Below are positions 25,756 to 33,637 of a stretch of DNA of 35,378 nt, one piece after another; position 1 is the stretch's first letter, and each line of letters begins with the position of its first letter. The notes beneath the pieces were generated by a model, which was not told the origin of the DNA, did not search any database, and saw nothing but the letters and a program-made list of their open reading frames with translations. The position numbers and the translations under genes are program-made. Where the stretch lies: IMG/VR virus record IMGVR_UViG_3300042894_003667, positions 1 to 35,378 of that record. One strand, 5' to 3'. This DNA comes from a virus.

Positions 25756-26859
25756 GTGATAGTAGTAAGTAATAACAAATATGATTACCTAATTGTGGGG
25801 GCAGGTATTTTTGGAAGTGTTTGTGCTCACGAGTTAACTAAACAAGGTAAAAGATGTTTAGTTATTGATTCAAGAAATCATATTGGTGGGAATTGCTACA
25901 CAGAAAACATTAATGACATTCATGTTCACAAATATGGTGCTCACATATTTCATACAAACGATAAAAAGTTATGGGACTATGTAAACCAATTTGCCGAGTT
26001 CAAACAATATACTCATAATGTTATTGCTAACTATAAAGGTGATATGTATACATTACCTTTTAATATGTGGACATTTAATCAAATGTGGGGAGTGAATACA
26101 CCTGAAGAGGCAAAACAAAAGATTGAATCACAAAAGTTCAAGGGTGAAATAACAAACCTTGAAGAACAGGCAATGTCAATGGTTGGTAAAGACATTTATA
26201 ATAAATTGATTAAAGGTTATACTGAAAAACAATGGAACAGACCCTGCACCTCATTACCACCATCAATCATTAAAAGATTACCTGTTAGGTTTACATGGGA
26301 TAGTAATTACTTCAACGACAAATATACAGGAATACCAATTGGTGGTTACACTCAAATATTTGAAAAAATGTTAAATGGTATTGACGTACTTTTAAATACA
26401 GATTATTTCCAACTTAAAGATTATTACGATTCAATTGCCAATAAAGTAATTTATACTGGTCCAATTGATAAGTTCTTTGATTATCAATATGGTAGATTAG
26501 AATATAAAAGTTTACAATGGGAAACAGAAACACTTGAACAGGATAACTTTCAAGGAAATTCTGTTATCAATTACACTGATTCTGAAGTCCCATATACAAG
26601 AATACTTGAACATAAATGGTTTGACTTTCAGAGTCAAAAAGGTACAATTATAAGTCGTGAATATCCTACTGACTACGATGGTACCAATGAACCATACTAT
26701 CCAGTTAGAGACAATAAAAACACTGAGATATACAACAAGTACCAAGAATTAACTAAAGGTCTTAATAAGTATATTTTTGGTGGAAGGTTAGGGTCTTATG
26801 TCTATTATGATATGCACCAAGTTATTGCCCAAGCTTTGTTAAAGATATCTGAACTTTAG
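25756..26859 (+). CDS. glf: UDP-galactopyranose mutase
   Basis: FAD enzyme that converts UDP-galactopyranose to UDP-galactofuranose, the donor for Galf-containing glycans. The 367-residue length is typical. Visible: Rossmann GAGIFGS (15-21), FAD-binding RNHIGGNCY (40-48), active-site KYGAHIFHT (59-67), GYTEKQWNRP (about 154-163), FTWDSNYFNDKYTGIPIGGYTQIF and the C-terminal GGRLGSYVYYDMHQVI. No ATG exists before the Rossmann motif, so GTG 25756 is the best start; the upstream gap (25719-25755) shows no Shine-Dalgarno. Its codons use more C at third positions than the very AT-rich genes from 27020 onward, hinting at separate acquisition. Its presence means at least one of the glycosyltransferases here probably uses UDP-Galf. 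Confidence 0.96.
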   Translation: MIVVSNNKYDYLIVGAGIFGSVCAHELTKQGKRCLVIDSRNHIGGNCYTENINDIHVHKYGAHIFHTNDKKLWDYVNQFAEFKQYTHNVIANYKGDMYTLPFNMWTFNQMWGVNTPEEAKQKIESQKFKGEITNLEEQAMSMVGKDIYNKLIKGYTEKQWNRPCTSLPPSIIKRLPVRFTWDSNYFNDKYTGIPIGGYTQIFEKMLNGIDVLLNTDYFQLKDYYDSIANKVIYTGPIDKFFDYQYGRLEYKSLQWETETLEQDNFQGNSVINYTDSEVPYTRILEHKWFDFQSQKGTIISREYPTDYDGTNEPYYPVRDNKNTEIYNKYQELTKGLNKYIFGGRLGSYVYYDMHQVIAQALLKISEL

Positions 26860-26860
26860 T

Positions 26861-26870
26861 ATATTTATTG
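26861..26870 (+). promoter_or_regulatory. ATATTTATTG motif before a 35-residue ORF
   Basis: ATATTTATTG lies three bases before the ATG at 26874, the same tight arrangement as at the starts at 24, 5837 and 19937. Confidence 0.3.
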
Positions 26871-26873
26871 TTG

Positions 26874-26981
26874 ATGAAATTTTGCTTTAAAAATAACAAT
26901 AAATCTGTAATGCCTGCACAAATCAAGTACCCTTGTTCTATTGAGGATAATATTATACAAGCAAAAAATTTGTTAGTTTAA
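26874..26981 (+). CDS. Possible 35-residue small protein
   Basis: A short open frame in the gap after the UGM gene. It starts MKFCFKNNNKSV and ends with a short amphipathic helix (SIEDNIIQAKNLLV). It has two Cys, is mildly basic and has no membrane segment. The only support for it being real is the ATATTTATTG motif right before the ATG and the fact that it fills most of an otherwise empty 160-base gap. I do not recognise it. It could also be chance in AT-rich leader DNA. Confidence 0.4.
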   Translation: MKFCFKNNNKSVMPAQIKYPCSIEDNIIQAKNLLV

Positions 26982-26983
26982 AC

Positions 26984-27022
26984 TTGGTTATTTAAAATAA
27001 GGTTATTATATTATATGTTATG
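26984..27022 (+). promoter_or_regulatory. Candidate promoter/leader of the modification cassette (copy 2)
   Basis: TTGG (26984-26987), 15 bases, then TTATTATATTATATGTTATG ending on the ATG at 27020. The final 20 bases are identical to those at 20252-20271, and TTGG lies at the same distance. This marks the second half of the enzyme block as a separate unit. The leader at 30443-30460 (GTTATATTTTAGGTTATG) is a weaker relative. Confidence 0.45.
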
Positions 27023-27931
27023 AATATTACAAAACTGCTAGATATAGATAAAGTGTTTTGTATTACTAAATTTAGTAATCAACGTTTAGACAATATTTTA
27101 GAACAACAACATAGATTAAATTTAGACATTGAATTTGTTTATCCTGAATTTGATGATGTTCCTGTTAAAAGTTTAAAAGATACATTTGTAAAAATTATTA
27201 AAGAAAATAAAAACAAATATAAAAAAATATTAATATTAGAAGATGATTTTTGGACAGATTTAACTGAAAAAGAAATCATATCTTATATTGAAAATAGTAA
27301 TTATAAAAATATAAGTTTTGACGTTTTTACTTTAGGAAGTTCTATATTTGAAATAGAAAATAAATATAAAAACATATTTAAAATAAATTCTTTCGGATAT
27401 GCCCATTCATTAATAATAAATCTTGAACACATATCTAACGAATTAATTAACAAGCTAAATGATAGTGATGAAGCTTTAGATACTATTTTAAGTAAAATGT
27501 CTGAAAGTTATAATTTTTATAGTTTTGAAGACAGTATTTTTCAACAAAAAAATTATTTAGAAAGTAGTATCACCCCAGATAAATCATTAGAAAACTTTAA
27601 TCATTCTTTTAGGTATTTAAGAGATAAAAATGTTAATAATGATAAACTTATAAAAATAAATGAAGAAACTTTTATTTTTGAAAATACAATAAATGCATGG
27701 GGTTATTATACTGATGGGATTGTAAGAAAAAAAATAAATTTTGCTTCTAATAGTGATATTCCTCTTGTAGTAAAAATATATGATTACTATTCTGGAGCTT
27801 ATTCTAATGAATTTAATATTGATTTTAAAAATTTTTTTATTGAATTTAACATATTTACTCCTAAAGTAGTATTAGAAATAAAAGATGCAAAAAATACTCT
27901 ACTATACACAGAAATTATAAATAGAAAATAA
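27020..27931 (+). CDS. Glycosyltransferase, GT25-like, with C-terminal beta domain
   Basis: Predicted glycosyltransferase of 303 residues. The N-terminal 200 residues resemble the GT25 group: a start KVFCITKFSNQRLDNI, a region with KIIKENKNKYKKILILEDDFW (58-78) where EDD (74-76) is the likely metal-binding motif, and a later FEDSIFQQKNYL. GT25 includes bacterial LPS galactosyltransferases and the animal collagen galactosyltransferases. Residues about 210-303 form a beta-rich module (LVVKIYDYYSGAY ... VVLEIKDAKNTLLY) resembling parts of the next two proteins and the middle of the 763-residue protein. It is coupled to the next gene by overlap (AATGA). Codon use is strongly AT-biased. Confidence 0.65.
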   Translation: MNITKLLDIDKVFCITKFSNQRLDNILEQQHRLNLDIEFVYPEFDDVPVKSLKDTFVKIIKENKNKYKKILILEDDFWTDLTEKEIISYIENSNYKNISFDVFTLGSSIFEIENKYKNIFKINSFGYAHSLIINLEHISNELINKLNDSDEALDTILSKMSESYNFYSFEDSIFQQKNYLESSITPDKSLENFNHSFRYLRDKNVNNDKLIKINEETFIFENTINAWGYYTDGIVRKKINFASNSDIPLVVKIYDYYSGAYSNEFNIDFKNFFIEFNIFTPKVVLEIKDAKNTLLYTEIINRK

Positions 27932-28767
27932 TGATAAATATAACTTATGACCGAAGTATTAATTTAACTCGAGTAGAGACAAATAACTTACAACTTATTA
28001 AAGAACATTTACCTTTAAAAGTTCAATTTAAAAACATAGTTACAGGAGAAATCCATTACGAATCAGAATTACTTGATTATTGGTGGACTGAATGGAAAGG
28101 GGCAGAACAAATAACAGATGTTTTGATTTATTCTTCTAATGGAACTTTATTACATGAATATAAATGGGATGTTACAATTAATGGGGATATTCATGAAAAA
28201 ATGTTATGGTTTTATTTAAAAGCAAGACAATTGAATGGATTAAAATCTAATGGATTAGTAATTGGTTCCCACGATGGAAGAAACGGACATTGGATTTACT
28301 CAGTAAAACATAAATTAACGGATGCTACTTTAGTAGATGGTAGTGATAAGCAATATGTCGAATTAACACAAAATTATAAACATAATTCTAATATAGAAAC
28401 ATTAAATACTATTGTAACTACAGATGGTTCTTATGTTGAATGGTATCAAGGAGGAGAAGGTTATACTGACACTGTAGTTCCTTCCTTAATCAATGAATGG
28501 TTAGATTCTTCAGAAATTACAAAAAGTTATAGAAAAAGTGTATCAATTAATGATTTAATGAAAGATAAAAATTATGATTGGTTACATTTAGATGTTGAAG
28601 GATTAGATGGAGATTTAATTTTAGCTCTAGAACAAAAACCAAATATTATAATTTTTGAAGATGAAAATTTGGATATAGTTACTAAAGATAAACTTAAAGT
28701 TTGGTTTATAGAAAATTCATACGAAACTATTAAACATATATGTAATACTATTGCTATTAAAAAATAA
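27931..28767 (+). CDS. Methyltransferase (FkbM-like) with N-terminal beta domain
   Basis: A 278-residue protein. Residues about 25-85 form a beta-rich module (LPLKVQFKNIVTGEIHYE ... VLIYSSNGTLLHEYKW). Residues about 100-278 have the outline of a class I SAM methyltransferase of FkbM type: GLVIGSHDGRNGHW (109-121) as the SAM-binding loop, ATLVDGSDKQYVEL with the ribose-binding acidic residue, and WLHLDVEGLDGDLILAL (218-233), the hallmark DxEG segment. FkbM enzymes O-methylate sugars and other hydroxyls. Here a fibre or surface glycan is the plausible acceptor. The SAM loop is shorter in Gly than usual (GSHDGRNG), so activity is not assured. Confidence 0.72.
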   Translation: MINITYDRSINLTRVETNNLQLIKEHLPLKVQFKNIVTGEIHYESELLDYWWTEWKGAEQITDVLIYSSNGTLLHEYKWDVTINGDIHEKMLWFYLKARQLNGLKSNGLVIGSHDGRNGHWIYSVKHKLTDATLVDGSDKQYVELTQNYKHNSNIETLNTIVTTDGSYVEWYQGGEGYTDTVVPSLINEWLDSSEITKSYRKSVSINDLMKDKNYDWLHLDVEGLDGDLILALEQKPNIIIFEDENLDIVTKDKLKVWFIENSYETIKHICNTIAIKK

Positions 28768-28768
28768 T

Positions 28769-29704
28769 ATGATAGTTTTTAAAGAATTTATACATAATAA
28801 AAAAGGAATTCAATTTGAATCCCTAGAACCCCAAAATATTATTATTAAAATAATAGATGGATATACAGGACTTTGTTCTTATCAAGAAAAAATGAATGTT
28901 ATACCAAATATTATTTATTATTTTTCTCATCCTGTAGAAGTATATCATAGAAGATTTGAAATATGGGATGATGAATTAAAAACAATGTATCTAAAAATAG
29001 ATACTACATCAAACGAATCAATTAATTTAAAAGATTTAGATACATATAATGTATTAAAATATTATAAATATAATAATCCTAAAGATAAAAACTCAGGTCT
29101 TTCATTGTATGAAATATTTGTTACAAAAATATATGATAAATTCTTTGAAGTAAATGAAGGGGATATTGTAGTAGATATTGGAGGAAATTTAGGATTATTT
29201 TCATATTATGCCCTATGTAAAGGAGCTAAACAAGTTTATTGTTTTGAACCTTCTCCCCAATGTTGTGATTGTATGAATGAAAATTTTAATTTTCCTAATT
29301 TAACAATTGAAGAAGCAGCTGTAGGAATTAATAATGGAGAAATTACATTTAACATTGATACGGAAAGTTCAATTAATTCCTCAGCATTTTATACTAGTGA
29401 AAATAGTCAAACAATTACTTGTAAATCTATTAATCTTAATGATTATATAAAAATAAATAATATAGAAAAAATTGACTATCTTAAAATAGATTGTGAAGGT
29501 GCTGAATATGAAATCATTGAAAGTTTAGATGAACAATATTTAACTAATAATGTTAATAAAATATGTTTAGAATATCATTTAAATAACAACGGTGAAATAA
29601 ATACTATTTTAGATAAATTAAAAAAATGTGGTTTTAATATTAATTTTGAATATGGAGATCAACAAATTAATGATGAATTGGGAATATTTTATGCTTATAA
29701 ATAA
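28769..29704 (+). CDS. FkbM family methyltransferase with N-terminal beta domain
   Basis: A 311-residue protein. An open frame extends six codons upstream to a TTG, but ATG 28769 lies directly after the previous stop (TAATATG) and is preferred. Residues about 20-80 form the beta module (NIIIKIIDGYTGLCSY ... MYLKID). The FkbM domain is complete: GDIVVDIGGNLGLFSYYAL (131-149) for SAM, YCFEPSPQ (157-164), SINLNDYI and KIDYLKIDCEGAEYEII (234-250). It probably adds methyl groups to sugar hydroxyls. With the preceding gene it forms a pair of related but clearly diverged methyltransferases of the same two-domain layout. Confidence 0.88.
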   Translation: MIVFKEFIHNKKGIQFESLEPQNIIIKIIDGYTGLCSYQEKMNVIPNIIYYFSHPVEVYHRRFEIWDDELKTMYLKIDTTSNESINLKDLDTYNVLKYYKYNNPKDKNSGLSLYEIFVTKIYDKFFEVNEGDIVVDIGGNLGLFSYYALCKGAKQVYCFEPSPQCCDCMNENFNFPNLTIEEAAVGINNGEITFNIDTESSINSSAFYTSENSQTITCKSINLNDYIKINNIEKIDYLKIDCEGAEYEIIESLDEQYLTNNVNKICLEYHLNNNGEINTILDKLKKCGFNINFEYGDQQINDELGIFYAYK

Positions 29705-29711
29705 AATAATA

Positions 29712-30425
29712 ATGAACATAAAATTAAAAGAAATATTACTAAATTCAATTCAAGAATATAATAAATATCTTGAAAATAAAATAGAAAATTACGATAACCA
29801 TTCAGGATATTCTTTAAGGGTTAGACAAATGCATACTTTAGTAGAATGTTTATCTGAACACTTTACTTTTGATGAAATAAATTTAATTGAAACTGGAGTA
29901 AGTGGGCATTTAGATTATGGTTTATTTGGATTATTTTTTGCTCATGTTGTAGATCAGTATGGTGGTCAAATGCATTCTGTAGATTTAAATTGTGAATCTT
30001 GTTTAAGTAGTGAAACCATTTTCAGCTCAGAACTACCTAACTTAACATACAAAACATACTGTCAAGACTCAGTTGAGTTCTTAAAAAATCCACCTATTAT
30101 CCCTAACATAATCCATTTAGATAGTTATGATTTTCAATTGTTTAATCCATTCCCCAGTGCTCTTCATGCTTGGAAAGAATTTAAAGCTATTGAACATTTA
30201 ATGCCTAAAGGAAGTATTATAATAATAGATGATAATTGGAAACAAGACACAATCCTTCAGTGGATTCAAAATGGGGAAGAAACTTGGAATAAAATTATTT
30301 ATCCTATGATTGGAAAAGGATCTCATTTATATCAAGAAGCATTAGAGGGAAATATCGAATGGGAATTAATAGGAAACCATTATGATTCTTGTGATAATAT
30401 AAAAATAGTTTTAAAGAAAAAATAA
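29712..30425 (+). CDS. Class I SAM-dependent methyltransferase
   Basis: A 237-residue protein from ATG 29712; the frame is open to 29628 but that would overlap the FkbM gene by 77 bases and adds a non-conserved leader. Visible: an N-terminal helix (VRQMHTLVECL), the SAM loop INLIETGVSGHLDYG (about 57-71), HSVDLNCES (about 91-99) with the acidic ribose contact, HLDSYDFQLF (about 136-145) and GSIIIIDDNW (about 172-181). The layout is like the Methyltransf_24/TylF type, which often methylates sugars; the metal-ligand DD of that type is present in IIDDN. No fused domain here. Confidence 0.78.
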   Translation: MNIKLKEILLNSIQEYNKYLENKIENYDNHSGYSLRVRQMHTLVECLSEHFTFDEINLIETGVSGHLDYGLFGLFFAHVVDQYGGQMHSVDLNCESCLSSETIFSSELPNLTYKTYCQDSVEFLKNPPIIPNIIHLDSYDFQLFNPFPSALHAWKEFKAIEHLMPKGSIIIIDDNWKQDTILQWIQNGEETWNKIIYPMIGKGSHLYQEALEGNIEWELIGNHYDSCDNIKIVLKKK

Positions 30426-30457
30426 ACAATGAATAAACCAAAGTTATATTTTAGGTT

Positions 30458-31291
30458 ATGAAAAAAATTAATGAAGTAAAATCTATTTTAAAAAAATTTT
30501 ACCAAAACCATACTACATATAAATTAAAATTATCCAATTCATTCACCCCACCCTCAGTATATAATAATGCTGAGGGGTTAGGTGATGCTATTATATTAAC
30601 ATCACTTCTTCCTTATTTAAAAGTAAATAATCAACTTTTAAAGGAAATAAATGAAAAATATATTAATAAAAAAACTCTAACTAATAATTTAGATTTTTGT
30701 ATAACAGAACTTGCTCAAAATGATTGGGAAGGAGGACATGCTATTCAAAGATTTCAAAAATCATTAGGATTACCTGTAGAAATTAAACCTAAAGGAATAA
30801 TTAATTACGATCCTAATTTAAAAAAGAAAAATAAAGTTTTTGTACACTTACAAAATAATACAGATTGGAAACGTATTATACCTAATAGTTTAGATATTGA
30901 ACAAACAAAAACAATATATGATTTTTTTATGTTTAACCCTTATTTTATTCCTTATTATTATAATAATGATTTAACAATAAATGAACTAATAGAGGTAATA
31001 GAAACATGTGAATATTTTTTAGGTATAGATAGTGGCCCCATGCATATAGCAGCGGCTTTAGATTTAAAATCTATTGTTATTATAAATGATCCTAATCAAT
31101 TAGTTTATTTACCTAAAATAAAAGAATGTGAACTTCCAAATTCTGAATGGTTATACCCTCAAAACGTGCATTTAAATAGAAACGGACAAACAGAATTAAT
31201 ACCTAAATTTTCAAATCAAACTTTATTAGATGCTTTTAAAGGTAAAGTTTATCCTTATTGGAAAGAAAAATATTTAAACATTAACATATGA
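30458..31291 (+). CDS. Glycosyltransferase family 9 (heptosyltransferase-like), compact
   Basis: A 277-residue GT-B protein. The N terminus has EGLGDAIILTSLLPYL (39-54), the GT9 acceptor-domain signature with the catalytic acidic residue in GDA. The C terminus has EYFLGIDSGPMHIAAALDLKSIVI (185-208), the nucleotide-sugar-binding signature of heptosyltransferases. It is shorter than typical GT9 (about 320-350 residues), so a secondary element or loop region in the middle is reduced. It overlaps the next gene by four bases (ATGATTA inside the end of the frame), which also contains a GT9 domain, so two GT9 enzymes may act successively. Confidence 0.8.
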   Translation: MKKINEVKSILKKFYQNHTTYKLKLSNSFTPPSVYNNAEGLGDAIILTSLLPYLKVNNQLLKEINEKYINKKTLTNNLDFCITELAQNDWEGGHAIQRFQKSLGLPVEIKPKGIINYDPNLKKKNKVFVHLQNNTDWKRIIPNSLDIEQTKTIYDFFMFNPYFIPYYYNNDLTINELIEVIETCEYFLGIDSGPMHIAAALDLKSIVIINDPNQLVYLPKIKECELPNSEWLYPQNVHLNRNGQTELIPKFSNQTLLDAFKGKVYPYWKEKYLNINI

Positions 31292-33579
31292 TTAAGCCAA
31301 AGTTATACATTCATGGTTCTTATATAGGAAATACTGGTTACAACCAACATACTAGAGATTTCTTTAGAGAATTATCAAAGCATCTACAATTAAAAGTAAA
31401 AAATTTTACTGTAGGAAAAACATGGGATGGATATAATGAAACTCCTCACGATAAAGAACCTTATATTAATGAGATTGACAAAAATATCTTATATGAACAA
31501 ATACTTTGGAATGATAAGGGTGGAAGAGATAATCACAAAATTTATCCTAATTTATCTAAAGAATTTACTCCTGATTTAAATATAGTTTTGTGTGAAACTA
31601 ACCACCATTTATTTTATGATTCTTATAAGGGTCCAAAAATAGCATATAATGTTTGGGAAACAACACAACAACCAGAAGATTTTTTTAACAAATTAAAAGA
31701 TTTTGATGAATTATGGGTTCCATCGAAATGGCAACGTGATGTAACTATTGCTCAAGGTTATGATTCTGATAAAATTAAAGTAGTTCCTGAAGGTGTAGAT
31801 ATTAATACGTTTTATCCTAAAAAAGAAACCCATAAATTAACATCTGATGGACGTTTTAAATTCTTTTTAGCAGGTAGATGGGACTATAGAAAATCAACTA
31901 AAGAAATTATTGAAACATTCCTTAAAACATTTGATAAAGATGAACCTGTTGATTTAATTGTTTCTATTGACAATCCATTTTCAGGAGATAATTTAGAAAC
32001 AACAGAAAATAGATTAAAACATTACGGGTTAGAAGATGAGCGAATTAAAATAGTTCACTTTCCTAATAGAGAGGATTACATTAAATTATTAAGATCTAGT
32101 AATGTGTTCTTATCTTGTGCTAGATCAGAAGGTTGGAATTTACCTTTAATTGAGGCAATGGCTTGTGGAACGCCTTCAATTTACTCAAATTGTTCAGGCC
32201 AATTAGAATTTGCTGAGGGTAGAGGTATTCCTGTAAATATTATTGGTGAAAAATCAGCAAGTGATTCGTCATATAATCATTTTAATGGATATGATGGAAA
32301 CTATTATGAACCTGATTTTAAAGATTTAGGTAAAAAAATGCGGGAAGTTGTTAATCATTATTCAAAATATAAACAACTTGCTTTAAAAGAATCTGAAGAA
32401 ATTTGTAATGATTTTAATTGGGAAAAAATAGGTGAAATTGGATATAAAACTATAATGGAATTTTATGATAAAATGAATTCTGAAGAATATAAAAATCAAA
32501 TCCCCCAAAATGAAATTAAAGTAAGTTATTTAGAAGGACCTAAAGTTGAAATTATTGGGGATAGAGATGAAGAATACTTAGTAGAATTTTTAGATGAAAA
32601 TGGAAAATTAATTCATAGTGATAATATTAGTAATAATATGTGGACTTCGTGTTCTAGAAAGTATTATACTAAATGGAAAATTAAAGTTAATGGAGTTATT
32701 ATTGATGAATTTGACCTTACTAATAGACGTGTATTAATTGGTTTAGAATCAAAATCTATTGGTGATACTATTGCTTGGACTCCTTATGCTGTAGAATTTG
32801 CTAAAAAACACAATTGTAAAGTAATTTTAAGCACGTTCCATAATGAATGGTTTAAAGGATTAGATGCTTATAAAGACATTGAATTTATTGAACCTGGACA
32901 ATCAACAGAATGTTATGCTATATATAAAATAGGATGGTTTAGGGGAGAATCAGGAAAATGGGATAAATTTGATATGTATCCTAATTATCCTCAAACACAA
33001 CCTTTACAAAAAACAGCATCTGATATTTTAGGTTTAGAATTTAAAGAATTAAATTATGGTATAAATTTTACCTTAAAACCTAAATCAACAAAAACAGATT
33101 ATATAGTTATAGCTCCCGAATCAACAACAGGTTGTAAAGAATGGCCTTATGATAGTTGGGTAGCATTGTCTAAAATGTTACGTGAATTAGGTTATACTGT
33201 AGTTACTCTTACAATTAAACCATATAATATAAAAGGCAATTTAAATATTTCTGGAAAAACATTAAATGAGTCTATGGACATTTTATATAACGCAAAATTT
33301 TTAATAGGATTAAGTTCAGGCTTATCTTGGATAAATTGGGCTTTAGGAAAACAAACAGTGATGATAAGTGGTTTTTCTTCAAAAGATCATGAATTTCAAT
33401 CTAATAATATAAGAATTCAAAATGAACATGCTTGTAATTCATGTTGGGGAAATACTAATTTTACTTTTGATCCTGGAGATTGGGATTGGTGTCCTATTTG
33501 GAAAGGAACAGATAAGCAACACATTTGTGAAAAATCTATATCTCCTTTAACTGTATTTAATTCTTTACCAAACATTTAA
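31288..33579 (+). CDS. GT4-GT9 fusion; C-terminal part TibC/autotransporter-heptosyltransferase-like
   Basis: A 763-residue double glycosyltransferase. Residues 1-400 are GT4 (GT-B): GNTGYNQHTRDF (14-25), LWVPSKWQRDV, KVVPEGVDINTFYP (164-177), FFLAGRWDYRKSTKEIIETF and the EGWNLPLIEAMACG (281-294) EX7E donor motif. Residues about 410-480 are a beta module (YLVEFLDENGKLIHS ... TKWKIKVNGVIIDEF). Residues about 480-763 are GT9-type: SKSIGDTIAWTPYAVEFAKK, VIAPESTTGCKEWP, FLIGLSSGLSWINWALGKQT and VMISGFS. The tail has four cysteines, C716xxC719, C735 and C748. The autotransporter heptosyltransferase TibC has a comparable four-cysteine iron-binding finger after its GT domain and O-glycosylates Ser of repetitive surface proteins. 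Fusion to a GT4 could let it extend the sugar it adds. Confidence 0.85.
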   Translation: MIKPKLYIHGSYIGNTGYNQHTRDFFRELSKHLQLKVKNFTVGKTWDGYNETPHDKEPYINEIDKNILYEQILWNDKGGRDNHKIYPNLSKEFTPDLNIVLCETNHHLFYDSYKGPKIAYNVWETTQQPEDFFNKLKDFDELWVPSKWQRDVTIAQGYDSDKIKVVPEGVDINTFYPKKETHKLTSDGRFKFFLAGRWDYRKSTKEIIETFLKTFDKDEPVDLIVSIDNPFSGDNLETTENRLKHYGLEDERIKIVHFPNREDYIKLLRSSNVFLSCARSEGWNLPLIEAMACGTPSIYSNCSGQLEFAEGRGIPVNIIGEKSASDSSYNHFNGYDGNYYEPDFKDLGKKMREVVNHYSKYKQLALKESEEICNDFNWEKIGEIGYKTIMEFYDKMNSEEYKNQIPQNEIKVSYLEGPKVEIIGDRDEEYLVEFLDENGKLIHSDNISNNMWTSCSRKYYTKWKIKVNGVIIDEFDLTNRRVLIGLESKSIGDTIAWTPYAVEFAKKHNCKVILSTFHNEWFKGLDAYKDIEFIEPGQSTECYAIYKIGWFRGESGKWDKFDMYPNYPQTQPLQKTASDILGLEFKELNYGINFTLKPKSTKTDYIVIAPESTTGCKEWPYDSWVALSKMLRELGYTVVTLTIKPYNIKGNLNISGKTLNESMDILYNAKFLIGLSSGLSWINWALGKQTVMISGFSSKDHEFQSNNIRIQNEHACNSCWGNTNFTFDPGDWDWCPIWKGTDKQHICEKSISPLTVFNSLPNI

Positions 33580-33637
33580 ATTTAATAGCATTTTATAGAT
33601 TCTTTTTCATATTTATTACTAGAAACAATCTAATAAA
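33580..33637 (+). promoter_or_regulatory. Leader of the tail sheath gene
   Basis: A 58-base gap between the last enzyme gene and the sheath start. It contains ATATTTATTA (33609-33618) 19 bases before the ATG and an A-rich stretch (AATCTAATAAA) right before it; no Shine-Dalgarno and no terminator hairpin are visible. Confidence 0.4.

Noticed and set aside
28751-28768. TTG start of the FkbM gene at 28751
   Set aside because: It would overlap the upstream gene; the ATG at 28769 directly follows the stop.
29628-29711. Earlier start of the methyltransferase gene at 29628
   Set aside because: The 28 extra codons overlap the FkbM coding region and look like out-of-frame translation of it; ATG 29712 is well placed eight bases after the previous stop.
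20269-33579. DNA hypermodification cassette (as with T4 glucosylated hydroxymethylcytosine)
   Set aside because: No nucleotide hydroxymethylase, base-specific GT or dCTPase-type gene is seen; the GT types (GT2, GT9, GT4, GT25-like) and the mutase fit protein or surface glycans better. Not excluded formally.
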